A stretch of 64,000 nt of DNA from JAGNZR01 sp051656905 (GTDB taxonomy: Bacteria; Fusobacteriota; Fusobacteriia; Fusobacteriales; Fusobacteriaceae), in NCBI GenBank assembly GCA_051656905.1, contig JBOFJQ010000030.1, positions 25,391 to 89,390 on the forward strand, written 5' to 3'. Made by a program: the position numbers and the translations under genes. Shown here piece after piece: positions 17,977 through 26,709 of this stretch. The first letter of the stretch is position 1. Every line of letters begins with the position of its first letter. The notes under the pieces are model-generated. The model did not search any database and was not told the origin of the DNA. It saw only the letters and a program-made list of their open reading frames with translations.

Positions 17977-18327
17977 TTATTTCTTTCCCCCTTTTCTCAT
18001 TATTAAAACATTCACAACTTTTGAAGTTATTACAATAGCTAATACAGTTGTAAAAATCATCAAAATTATTATTTTGAAAAAATCTTTTTTCAATAGTGGT
18101 AAAAACTCATACATTTTTACTACTGCAGGTAAAAAAAGAATTGTCATGTTCCCTAATAAAAAATTTGTTGTTTTTTCTATAGCATTTAACCCTAAATGTT
18201 TTTTATGGAGTAGAAAAAACATCATTCCCATAGATACTATAATACTTGGTAATGGGATATGTAATACCTGTTTTAATATTGACCCTATATAGGTTATTGA
18301 TAAAATTATAATCAACTCTCTAAACAT
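17977..18327 (-). CDS. lrgA: LrgA/CidA-family holin-like membrane protein
   Basis: A 116-residue protein with four hydrophobic segments; LHIPLPSIIVSMGMMFFLL and LLGNMTILFLPAVVKMYEF follow the CidA/LrgA pattern. It is directly followed by lrgB, the usual two-gene arrangement. No LytTR-type regulator gene is adjacent. Confidence 0.88.
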   Translation of the reverse strand: MFRELIIILSITYIGSILKQVLHIPLPSIIVSMGMMFFLLHKKHLGLNAIEKTTNFLLGNMTILFLPAVVKMYEFLPLLKKDFFKIIILMIFTTVLAIVITSKVVNVLIMRKGGKK

Positions 18328-18359
18328 ACTCTTTTCTTCCCCCTCTTCTATTCTAATAA

Positions 18360-18395
18360 AATGAAAGGGCTAACTGGTTAGCTAGCCCTTTCATT
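18360..18395 (-). terminator. terminator after lysS
   Basis: Thirteen-bp stem (18360-18372 with 18383-18395) followed on the minus strand by a T-rich stretch. It separates lysS from lrgA. Confidence 0.75.
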
Positions 18396-18410
18396 AACTT
18401 TCAAATAAAA

Positions 18411-19889
18411 TTAATCTTTATTTTTCATATGTGGAAATAATATTACGTCTCTTATAGAAGGTGCTCCTGTTAATAACATTATTAATCTGTCTATTCCTAT
18501 TCCTAATCCACCTGTTGGAGGTAGGGCATACTCTAGAGCCTCTATGAAGTCATCATCGATAACTGGCATAGCCTCGTCATTTCCTCTCATAGCCTCTTCT
18601 ACTTGATCCTCTAGTCTTCTTCTTTGGTCTGCTGGGTCATTTAACTCAGTAAATGCATTTCCGTACTCTCTAGCATCTATAAATAACTCAAATCTATCTG
18701 TAAATCTTGGATCCTCTGCATTTTTCTTTGCAAGTGGAGAAATTTCTACTGGATGTCCAAAAACAAATGTAGGTTGAACTATATGCTCTTCACACTTTTG
18801 CTCAAAGAATTCATTAATTATATAACCTATAGAGTTCATATGTGCAGCGATTTCTACCTTGTTCTCTTTTGCAATAGCTTTTGCTTCATCAAAGTCTTTT
18901 ATAGCCCAGAAGTCTACTCCTGTAACTTCTTTGATTATATCAACCATGTGAATTCTTCTAAAGTTTTCAAGTATTAATGTTTTTCCATTATATTCAACTG
19001 TTGTTGTTCCTAATACCTCTTTAGCTAAGTGAGAAACAATTCCCTCTGCTATATTCATCATATCAATATAGTCTGCATAAGCTTGGTACAGTTCCATCAT
19101 AGTAAATTCTGGATTGTGTCTAGTTGAAATTCCTTCATTTCTAAAGTTTCTGTTAATTTCATAAACTCTATCAAATCCTCCAACTACTAATCTCTTTAAG
19201 TAAAGCTCAGGAGCTATTCTTAAGTAAAGTTCCATATCTAGTGCATTATGGTGAGTTATGAACGGCTTTGCTGCTGCTCCTCCTAGGATTGGGTGCATCA
19301 TTGGAGTTTCAACTTCTAAGAATCCTCTAGAATTTAAAAAGTTTCTTACTTCATTCATAATTTTGTTTCTTTTTAAGAAAGTTTCTTTTACATCTCTGTT
19401 TACTATTAAATCTAAATATCTTTTTCTGTATCTGATTTCTACATCTGTTAAACCATGATATTTTTCTGGTAATGGTCTTACATTTTTAGAAAGAAGTGTA
19501 AATTCGTTAACTCTTAATGTTAATTCACCTTTTTGAGTTAAGAACATTTTCCCTTTTAATCCAACTATATCTCCAACTGCTATTAATCCAATTAAATTGA
19601 AAACTTCTTCTCCAACTTCATCTTTTCTAATATAAGCTTGAACTTTACCTGTCTGATCTTCTATATGAACAAATACAGCTTTACCTTGCTCTCTTAATCC
19701 CATAATTCTTCCAGCTGTTTTGAACTCTTTCTCTTCTTCTAAGTTAGAGGCTAAAAGCTCTGCAATCATATTTTGCTTATCGTATTTCTTTCCAAATGGA
19801 TCTATTCCCATTTGTTTTATCTCTTCAACCTTTTTCCATTTATCCATCATAATGTGGTCGTTTTGTATTCTGTCAAAATATCTTTCCAT
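18411..19889 (-). CDS. lysS: lysyl-tRNA synthetase, class II
   Basis: A 492-residue enzyme charging tRNA-Lys. The OB-fold anticodon domain occupies ~55-165 and the catalytic domain the rest. Class II motifs: motif 1 NFLNSRGFLEVETPMMHP, motif 2 FRNEGISTRHNPEFTMME (near 262) and motif 3 GLGIGIDRLIMLL at the C-terminus. GGAGG precedes the ATG. No T-box or S-box is visible in the short upstream region. Confidence 0.98.
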   Translation of the reverse strand: MERYFDRIQNDHIMMDKWKKVEEIKQMGIDPFGKKYDKQNMIAELLASNLEEEKEFKTAGRIMGLREQGKAVFVHIEDQTGKVQAYIRKDEVGEEVFNLIGLIAVGDIVGLKGKMFLTQKGELTLRVNEFTLLSKNVRPLPEKYHGLTDVEIRYRKRYLDLIVNRDVKETFLKRNKIMNEVRNFLNSRGFLEVETPMMHPILGGAAAKPFITHHNALDMELYLRIAPELYLKRLVVGGFDRVYEINRNFRNEGISTRHNPEFTMMELYQAYADYIDMMNIAEGIVSHLAKEVLGTTTVEYNGKTLILENFRRIHMVDIIKEVTGVDFWAIKDFDEAKAIAKENKVEIAAHMNSIGYIINEFFEQKCEEHIVQPTFVFGHPVEISPLAKKNAEDPRFTDRFELFIDAREYGNAFTELNDPADQRRRLEDQVEEAMRGNDEAMPVIDDDFIEALEYALPPTGGLGIGIDRLIMLLTGAPSIRDVILFPHMKNKD

Positions 19890-19947
19890 GTTGCCTCCAT
19901 AATTTTATATTTATTTTTATTATTATAAACAATGTTCCCATTAATGT

Positions 19948-21450
19948 CTACTTTTTATTTTTTATTTTTACTATTGCAATATTACTTTTTCTAGCCCACG
20001 TTGTTCCTGGGTAGTCATTTATCGTCTTTTTATGCCATAAAATTGAATTGTTATTATCATTTTTTTTCTCATAAGACATACCTATATTGTGTAAACTTTC
20101 ACCTTTTCTTATGCTTTCATCTGTGGAATCAACATATTTTTTATAATTTTCTATAGCTTTATCGTAATCTCCTACAATAAAGTAAGAATTTCCTAAATAA
20201 TAATTAATATCAACTTTTGATGTTTTGTCTTTTATATTATTAAAGTAGATTATAGCTTCATCATATCTATTTTGAACAAATGCCTTTCTACCTTTATCGT
20301 AATATTTTTGATCAGCATCTACCTGTGTAGCATCTAATTGTACCGTCGCCTCTTCAATTTTTGAGCTTTGAGGAGCTATTTGTTCTGAAATTTCGCTTGG
20401 AGTTTTTTCAACATCAACTGTTTCTTGTTGCCCTGATATATCTGCTAAAGAAAGATTATTTACCGGCTTACTACTAGTTTCAGTACTCTGTACTGGATCT
20501 TTTTTAGTGAAAGGATTTAATAAATCTAAAATATTTTTATCCTTATTTTCTGTAGCAATTCTTTTTAATTCTTCATTACCCAGTCTATTTCCTTCACTTA
20601 ATAGATGCTGACGCTCTCTCTCTGATAGAGTAGTCTTGGTTTTAAGATATTTTATTATATCTTGAGCAAATCCTTCATATTTTTTAGTGTAATATATATA
20701 GTAATCATCTACATTAAGATTATAATTTGATATTTTTAACTCACCTTTAAATAAAGAAGTTATATCACTTTCACTAAAATTTGTTATTTTTTTCAGATTA
20801 TTCATTTTTTTTACAGCATTATCATAATCTGAATTTTCTACAAACACATTGAAAAGTAAAACATTTAACTCATTTTCTCTCGTATCGTTAGGATATGCAA
20901 TTGTATATAAATCAATACTAGAAATAGTTTCATTATATCTCTTAAAATTATAAGAATTTCTTATTGCATCATATGCAGCCTGTTTTTCAAATTTATAGTT
21001 TAAAATATTATTTACAACTAGGGTTTGTTGAATTTTATTTTTCCTATTTATTTTTAAAGTATATTGGTTTTGGAATAAAGATCTAAATCTATAACTAGAC
21101 TCTCTCTTTACAAGTTGATAATCAGGAACTTTTTTTCCTACAATATATATAGAAATTATACTAGGATCACTTATTAATAAAGTTTCTCCCGCATATAAAT
21201 CAACTTTTTTTGTATTTTCTGTTATTTTATTTTGACTAACTGTATTATTTGACCAATTCTTTTTAAGAGTATTTAATACAATCTTACTTCCACCATTATT
21301 TAAATTTATGTTATTCTGAACTAATCGTCTTCCTTGAGATTCCTCTTCAGAAACTACAAAACTTTTATCAGTTCCCCTTCTCATAAAATCATTTAAAGAA
21401 GTACATCCCGTCATTAACAGAAGAGAAATTAGTAATATTTTTCCTTTCAT
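19948..21450 (-). CDS. lipoprotein with C-terminal tetratricopeptide repeats
   Basis: A 500-residue protein beginning with a lipoprotein signal (lipobox LMTGC, acylated Cys at residue 15), so it is anchored in an envelope membrane facing the periplasm. Residues ~80-150 look like a small beta domain, ~150-310 contain helical repeats, ~310-375 are a low-complexity linker rich in Ser/Thr/Gln, and ~380-495 hold two to three TPR units (YLGNSYFIVGDYDKAIENYKKY). The C-terminal part resembles YbgF/CpoB-type proteins. A scaffold role in cell-envelope assembly is inferred; no enzyme motif is seen. Confidence 0.8.
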   Translation of the reverse strand: MKGKILLISLLLMTGCTSLNDFMRRGTDKSFVVSEEESQGRRLVQNNINLNNGGSKIVLNTLKKNWSNNTVSQNKITENTKKVDLYAGETLLISDPSIISIYIVGKKVPDYQLVKRESSYRFRSLFQNQYTLKINRKNKIQQTLVVNNILNYKFEKQAAYDAIRNSYNFKRYNETISSIDLYTIAYPNDTRENELNVLLFNVFVENSDYDNAVKKMNNLKKITNFSESDITSLFKGELKISNYNLNVDDYYIYYTKKYEGFAQDIIKYLKTKTTLSERERQHLLSEGNRLGNEELKRIATENKDKNILDLLNPFTKKDPVQSTETSSKPVNNLSLADISGQQETVDVEKTPSEISEQIAPQSSKIEEATVQLDATQVDADQKYYDKGRKAFVQNRYDEAIIYFNNIKDKTSKVDINYYLGNSYFIVGDYDKAIENYKKYVDSTDESIRKGESLHNIGMSYEKKNDNNNSILWHKKTINDYPGTTWARKSNIAIVKIKNKK

Positions 21451-21472
21451 CCTATCTCCTTACCAAATTTAA

Positions 21473-21841
21473 TTATTTTTCAAATATATGTATGTTCAAA
21501 CTGTTAACTATCTCGCTATCTTTATAAAGATCATAAGATACAGTAATCTTATCTTCATTATACACCAGTTTGCCATTTTTTACTTTAAAACTTTCCTTAA
21601 GTCCATAGGCTTCCAAATAAAAATTCCCTAATCCGTTCTCTAAAAAATAAAGTTTGCCTAAAGTTTGTCCTTTTCTTTCCATCTTAAATCTATTTCCAAA
21701 AAAAGTTAACTCTGTTTCTCCTATCTCACTGGAATAAAAATACGTAAAGCTTTCACTTAAAACTTTTTTTTGAGCTACAACATCTTCAAGTATCTCATCT
21801 TTATAAGAGTCTGTGCTCTTTATTTTCAAATTAATAGTCAT
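21473..21841 (-). CDS. DUF1934 (YwiB-like) beta-barrel protein
   Basis: A 122-residue protein (TINLKIKSTDSYKDE... to HIFEK) with alternating beta strands that match DUF1934 small cytosolic beta-barrel proteins of unknown function. The frame is open further upstream, but those codons only re-read the GATGAY repeats of the preceding gene. The ATG at 21841 overlaps the DUF1292 stop by 11 bases and gives a normal family length. No clear ribosome site, so translation is probably coupled. Confidence 0.65.
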   Translation of the reverse strand: MTINLKIKSTDSYKDEILEDVVAQKKVLSESFTYFYSSEIGETELTFFGNRFKMERKGQTLGKLYFLENGLGNFYLEAYGLKESFKVKNGKLVYNEDKITVSYDLYKDSEIVNSLNIHIFEK

Positions 21842-22181
21842 CGTCATCGTCATAATCTCTATAGTTGTCATCGTAATCATCATAGTCATCTTCTATGTCT
21901 CTATCTTCTCTATCGTAGTATTCATCCTCTTCATAATCCCCAATACTACCTGCTAAAAGATATTCATCTTTCCAATACTCAATAATGTCACGAGCTTCTC
22001 TTTTATCATCTACAAGTTGAACTTCTTCCTCATCTTCATTTGATAAAAATACAAATAAATTCCCGTCAAAATCCTCTGTTATTAAATACTCAGCCTCTCC
22101 TAACGTCACAATTTCTAGAACATTTAATTCATGCTCTTCTCCATTAATATCAAAATCAAAATTTTCACCTTGAACGTACAT
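21831..22181 (-). CDS. DUF1292 protein with acidic Asp/Tyr-rich tail
   Basis: A 116-residue protein. Residues 1-~75 form the DUF1292 domain (DINGEEHELNVLEIVTLGEAEYLI, then VFLSNEDEEEVQLV). Residues ~80-116 are an extremely acidic tail made of Asp, Glu and Tyr encoded by GAT/GAC/TAT runs. Function unknown. AGGAGG precedes the ATG. Between rlmH and the DUF1934 gene. Confidence 0.8.
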   Translation of the reverse strand: MYVQGENFDFDINGEEHELNVLEIVTLGEAEYLITEDFDGNLFVFLSNEDEEEVQLVDDKREARDIIEYWKDEYLLAGSIGDYEEDEYYDREDRDIEDDYDDYDDNYRDYDDDDDY

Positions 22182-22209
22182 CTTTTCCTCCTAATAAATT
22201 TTAACACTT

Positions 22210-22677
22210 TTACTTATGATACTTAATATTATTATTAATCCCAAACCAACGATATAGTTGTTCGAAAAAAATTAATCTCATCAATTGATGAGGAAATGTC
22301 ATCTTCGAAAAACTCAACCTCATATCTACAACTTTTCTTAACTCGTCTGAAACTCCGTAAGAACCACCTATCACAAAATTTATTGTACTATTACCTCTAA
22401 CCCCTATATTTTCTATCTCTTTTGCCATTTCTTCAGAGGAAAGTTGCTTTGCACCAATATCTAATAAAATAGTGTATCCTTTATTTTTTTCCAGAGTTTT
22501 TATTATTTCACTACACTCTTTTTCTATGGATTTCTCCCTTTGAATATCATTTCCATCTTCTTTTAATTCTATTACTCTTACTTTAGCAAAAGCTGTTAAA
22601 CGTTTTAGAAATTCATCGATTCCTTCGTTTATATATTTCTCTTTAACTTTTCCTATACATACAAGATTAATATTCAA
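22210..22677 (-). CDS. rlmH: 23S rRNA pseudouridine-1915 N3-methyltransferase
   Basis: A 155-residue SPOUT methyltransferase acting on helix 69 of 23S rRNA. NLVCIGKVKEKYI at the start, NFVIGGSYGVSDELR near residue 103 and the C-terminus FPHQLMRLIFFEQLYRWF...YHK are diagnostic. The start is TTG at 22677 with only a weak ribosome site; an ATG just upstream runs into a stop. It lies 30 bases after mutL and is probably coupled to it. Confidence 0.95.
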   Translation of the reverse strand: MNINLVCIGKVKEKYINEGIDEFLKRLTAFAKVRVIELKEDGNDIQREKSIEKECSEIIKTLEKNKGYTILLDIGAKQLSSEEMAKEIENIGVRGNSTINFVIGGSYGVSDELRKVVDMRLSFSKMTFPHQLMRLIFFEQLYRWFGINNNIKYHK

Positions 22678-22707
22678 TACATCACATCACTTTTTTTTAA
22701 TTTTTTT

Positions 22708-24672
22708 TTACTTTCTTTTAAATTTCTTTTCCATTTCATCTAAAGAAAGCCTTAGGATAATGGGTCTTCCATGAGGACATGTATATTCCCCTATCTCATG
22801 AAGTTTTTCTATTAAATCTACCATTTCATCATATTTCAAAGACTCTCCAGCTTTAACTGCCCCTTTACATGACATGGTAACTATTATCCCCTCACGAGGA
22901 TCTCTATTCCTGTATGTACCTATCTCTGCTAAAACATCTCTAAAAAAAGATTCTATACTTTCTTTCATTGAAAAAGTTGGAATAGCTCTAATTAAAACTT
23001 CATTTTTACCAAATTCTTCTATTTCAAATCCAAAAGAGTTTAACACTTCCATATTTTCACGAATTCTATCCATATCAATTGGATCTAAAAATATTCTTTG
23101 TGGGATTAATAATCCCTGGCTTTTTATCTCTTTTTGCTCATACTCTTTTTTATAATTCTCATATAGAATTCTTTCATGTACTATGTGTTGATCATAAATT
23201 TCTAGTGATGATTTATTTTCAACAATTATATAAGAATTCATAAACTGACCAATTATTTTTAAGTCCAGATTTTTACTTTTTTCTAATTTAGGTATATTAT
23301 CCTTGCAATTGCTAATATTATCAGTAATTTCAGGAAAATGCAACCCCTCTTTTTCCTTTTTTTCATTTTCCTTTTTATTAACATGCATATCTAATTTACA
23401 ACTATTTTCAAAATTAGTAAATATATTTTCTATATTTTTTTTTATGATACAATTTTTTTCATTTAAATTTTCAGAAATTTCTTTTTTTTCAACAGTTTCA
23501 TTTTTTACTAAAATATTAGATTTTGGTATCTCTCCTATTTCTAATATTTTCTTATTCTCCATAGGGATACTTTCATAATATTTAACTTTAGTATCATTTG
23601 GTTTTTCATTATTAATCTTAGTATTACTCTCGTTTTCACTATATTTTTTCTCTAATACTTCCTCTGTTTTTCTGTAATCAATAGTCTCTATATTTAGTTC
23701 TCTAGCTGTTAAATCATCATTTTTAGAAATTACCTCTTTTATCTTACTACTTACCAAATTATAAATATTTGTATCATTACTAAATTTTACTATTTTTTTA
23801 GAAGGATGAACGTTTACATCTACATCTTTTCCATTTACATTTATAAAAAGTATTACAAAAGGATATTTACCTTTTGATAATTTTGTATAATAGCTATCTA
23901 TAACAGCTGTCTCTATTAATTTTGACTTTACAACTCTTCCATTTACAAATATATAGATAGAATCCTTTGTTGATCTAGAAATACTACTATTTCCTAAAAA
24001 CCCTAATTCAAACTCTACTAAGTTTTTTAATATGTTTCTTCCAAATACTTCCACTATACTATTTTTCATTCCATTTCCACTAGTAGAAATAGATTCTTTC
24101 CCACTAAGTGTTAGAGATATTGCTATATCTGGATTAGCTAAAGCTTCTTGAAATACGATATCTTTTATGTATGAGTACTCTGTTGTCTCTCTTCTTAAAA
24201 ATTTTAGTCTTGCTGGTGTATTAAAGAAAAGATCCCTTATTTCTATTTCGGTTCCTCTATTTAAAGTTGCCTCTTTAAAAGAGGTAATTTTACTCCCTAA
24301 TACTGTAATTATATTTCCAATCCCCTCTTCTGTTTTAGAGGACATCCTAACTTTTGCTACAGCACAAATTGATGATAGTGCCTCCCCTCTAAATCCATAG
24401 GTTTGTAAATTAAATATATCTTCTTTATCTTTTATCTTACTTGTTGCGTGTCTTTCTACACACAAAAGTAAATCATCTCCAACCATACCTAATCCGTTGT
24501 CCACTATTCTAATATATCTTCCACCATCTTTTACTTCGATAGATATTTTTGTACTTTTTGCATCAATAGAATTCTCTAATAATTCTTTTACTAGAGAAGA
24601 TGGACTTTCTACAACTTCTCCAGCTGCAATTATATTAGAAACTTCTTCACTTAAAACTCTTATAATTCCCAT
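22708..24672 (-). CDS. mutL: DNA mismatch repair protein MutL
   Basis: GHKL ATPase that links MutS to strand excision. N-terminal ATPase motifs: ELLENSIDAKSTKISIEV, DNGLGM and TYGFRGEAL; NVHPSKKIVKF near residue 300. A long low-complexity linker follows (~330-450). The C-terminal domain has the endonuclease-type motif DQHIVHERILYE (the usual Ala is Ile), SCKGAVKAGE and CPHGRP, so it should nick DNA like Gram-positive MutL. Two ATG codons occur; GAGGGG touches the first, so the second, at 24672, is preferred (654 residues). No mutS is nearby. Confidence 0.95.
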   Translation of the reverse strand: MGIIRVLSEEVSNIIAAGEVVESPSSLVKELLENSIDAKSTKISIEVKDGGRYIRIVDNGLGMVGDDLLLCVERHATSKIKDKEDIFNLQTYGFRGEALSSICAVAKVRMSSKTEEGIGNIITVLGSKITSFKEATLNRGTEIEIRDLFFNTPARLKFLRRETTEYSYIKDIVFQEALANPDIAISLTLSGKESISTSGNGMKNSIVEVFGRNILKNLVEFELGFLGNSSISRSTKDSIYIFVNGRVVKSKLIETAVIDSYYTKLSKGKYPFVILFINVNGKDVDVNVHPSKKIVKFSNDTNIYNLVSSKIKEVISKNDDLTARELNIETIDYRKTEEVLEKKYSENESNTKINNEKPNDTKVKYYESIPMENKKILEIGEIPKSNILVKNETVEKKEISENLNEKNCIIKKNIENIFTNFENSCKLDMHVNKKENEKKEKEGLHFPEITDNISNCKDNIPKLEKSKNLDLKIIGQFMNSYIIVENKSSLEIYDQHIVHERILYENYKKEYEQKEIKSQGLLIPQRIFLDPIDMDRIRENMEVLNSFGFEIEEFGKNEVLIRAIPTFSMKESIESFFRDVLAEIGTYRNRDPREGIIVTMSCKGAVKAGESLKYDEMVDLIEKLHEIGEYTCPHGRPIILRLSLDEMEKKFKRK

Positions 24673-24750
24673 TTTCATCCCCTCTTCAATAAGTAATAAT
24701 TATAATAATACACTATTTTTTTATTTTTTTGTGATTTTTTTTTATTTTAC

Positions 24751-24759
24751 TGATATAAT
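24751..24759 (+). promoter_or_regulatory. extended -10 promoter element for the 24.8-34.2 kb gene run
   Basis: TGATATAAT, an extended -10 motif, about 50 bases before the first start codon. A TTGTGA at 24729-24734 is 19 bases upstream of it, a poor -35. Confidence 0.5.
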
Positions 24760-24810
24760 TTAAATAAAAATAACAATCATTATTTTTATTCTATTTAAGG
24801 GAGATACTTC

Positions 24811-26676
24811 ATGAAAAAATTTCTATTTATGATATATTTTTTATTTACCTATAACTGCACTTTTTCCTATTTTATTAATGACTATAATCTTTTTAAAGAG
24901 TGCGTTACTCTATACGATAAAGGCGAATACTCCAATGCTGAAGTGAAATTTAGAAGTTTAGAAAAAAGTTACCCCTCATCAAATTTAGTTAAAAACAATT
25001 ATTACGCTTATTTTATGGCTCTTAACTATTACTCTCTTGGTAATCTTGATAAAGCTATTTTCTATATGCAAAAAGCTGTTTATAATCCCAAAAATTTAAA
25101 TGGAAAAAACTTTTTTAATCTAGATAGAAACTACTATCTAGGGAAATTTTATTATGAAAAAGGTGATATAAAATCTGCTACACCATATCTTACTCAACTT
25201 GTAAATATTGATTATTCACCAAGTGCAAAAAAATATGAGAACTATGCTTTTAATATTTTAAAAGATGTAAACCCTAGTTTTAATGTATTGCATGATGTAA
25301 AATATAACAACAATTTTTCAAGACTGTATATTCCTGACCACAATCAACTTTTAAAAGCTACAAAATATTTTATTGATAGACAGGAGTTTGAACAAGCTTT
25401 AAAAGTTTCAAAATATCTTTATGATAAAGAACCTACAAATGAAGCAGTTGTATCTTATTATTTATATATCTTATATCATCTTAATAAATATGAAGAAATA
25501 ATTGATTTAACTTCAAAAATGCTATTTGATGCTAAATTTTCATCTGTTTATTATTTTAGAGGGAAATCTTTTATAAAGACAAAAGCTTATACTAGTGGAA
25601 TTTTTAATTTAGAAACCGCAATTAAATTAGAGAAAAGAAACTTTAAGAATAAATTTTTAGATGATGCTCGGGAGAGTTTAATGAATACTTACTCTGCTCT
25701 TAATAATTATGAAGATGTTTTTGCTAAAGCTAAAGAGTTCCAGCCTTTAAGCAAAAATGAACAACTTATTCTTATTGATACACATTTTCAACAAAAAAAT
25801 TTTACTGAAGCTGTATCTCTTTCTAAAAAATTTGTAAAGAGATATCCTTTTACTATACAATCTATATACTTAGATTTTTTATTAAAACAATTTAATTATA
25901 GAGTTGATAAAACTACTCCTGAAAAATTTGCTAAAATATCAGAACTTTCAGCTATGAAACTTATTAGTATTATTGCTAACTCTTATGTTTTACAATTAAA
26001 AAATTATAATTTAGACATTAGTGAAGATATTAAAAATCCCGATATGTCTAAACTTTTAAAAATTGCTCAGTTAGAGGATATTAACTTAATTCATTTAGAA
26101 ATAGAAAATAATGCTAGTCTATCTTCTGACCCTGTAAAAAATGAATTTTTAATAACAAAAGTTTTAGAAAAATCTAAAAATTATGGATATGCTTTTGAAA
26201 GAGCTACTATGAATGCCAATACTTTTTCATCATATAGGAATTTAATTCAACTTTTATATCCTAAATATTATGCAACAGAAGTTGATGCTGCATCTAAAAA
26301 ATATGATATTCCTGATGTTTTAATTTATACAGTTATTCGTATAGCAAGTAAATTTAAACATGATTATGCTGGTTCAATGTATACTATTGGGCTAATGCAA
26401 CTTCAATATAATCCCGTACAGGTTAAAAATTATACTGAACTGCTTACTCCAAGTTATAACATTGATTTAGGTTCAAAAAAACTTTCTTACTTAATAAAAA
26501 AGAATAAAAGTAAGATAAAGGGTCTTATTGAATATCTATATGGGGAAGAGGTAGTTAAGTCCATTCGTTTTGAAAATGATGACTTTTACTTTGACTCAAT
26601 ATCAGATCCTCTTATGAAAAGACAACTGATTGAACTAACTCAGACGTATATATTTTATAAAATTCTTTACAATTAA
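24811..26676 (+). CDS. TPR protein with a degenerate soluble-lytic-transglycosylase domain
   Basis: A 621-residue exported protein (hydrophobic signal in residues ~1-22). Residues ~25-450 are TPR-like helical repeats, the superhelical part of Slt70-type enzymes. Residues ~485-560 form an SLT-like domain: YDIPDVLIYTVIRIAS then GSMYTIGLMQLQYNP, matching the family pattern AxxRQES...GAxGLMQL. The catalytic Glu of RQES/REES is Ala here (codon GCA), so it is probably not a lytic transglycosylase but a structural or regulatory cell-wall protein. First gene of the run to recJ; RBS AAGGGAG. Confidence 0.75.
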   Translation: MKKFLFMIYFLFTYNCTFSYFINDYNLFKECVTLYDKGEYSNAEVKFRSLEKSYPSSNLVKNNYYAYFMALNYYSLGNLDKAIFYMQKAVYNPKNLNGKNFFNLDRNYYLGKFYYEKGDIKSATPYLTQLVNIDYSPSAKKYENYAFNILKDVNPSFNVLHDVKYNNNFSRLYIPDHNQLLKATKYFIDRQEFEQALKVSKYLYDKEPTNEAVVSYYLYILYHLNKYEEIIDLTSKMLFDAKFSSVYYFRGKSFIKTKAYTSGIFNLETAIKLEKRNFKNKFLDDARESLMNTYSALNNYEDVFAKAKEFQPLSKNEQLILIDTHFQQKNFTEAVSLSKKFVKRYPFTIQSIYLDFLLKQFNYRVDKTTPEKFAKISELSAMKLISIIANSYVLQLKNYNLDISEDIKNPDMSKLLKIAQLEDINLIHLEIENNASLSSDPVKNEFLITKVLEKSKNYGYAFERATMNANTFSSYRNLIQLLYPKYYATEVDAASKKYDIPDVLIYTVIRIASKFKHDYAGSMYTIGLMQLQYNPVQVKNYTELLTPSYNIDLGSKKLSYLIKKNKSKIKGLIEYLYGEEVVKSIRFENDDFYFDSISDPLMKRQLIELTQTYIFYKILYN

Positions 26677-26709
26677 ATAATAAAAACTATAAACGGAAGG
26701 TTTTAATAC

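Noticed and set aside
19890..19947. Possible T-box or other riboswitch before lysS
   Set aside because: Only 58 AT-rich bases separate it from the upstream gene; no conserved aptamer or T-box sequence is present.
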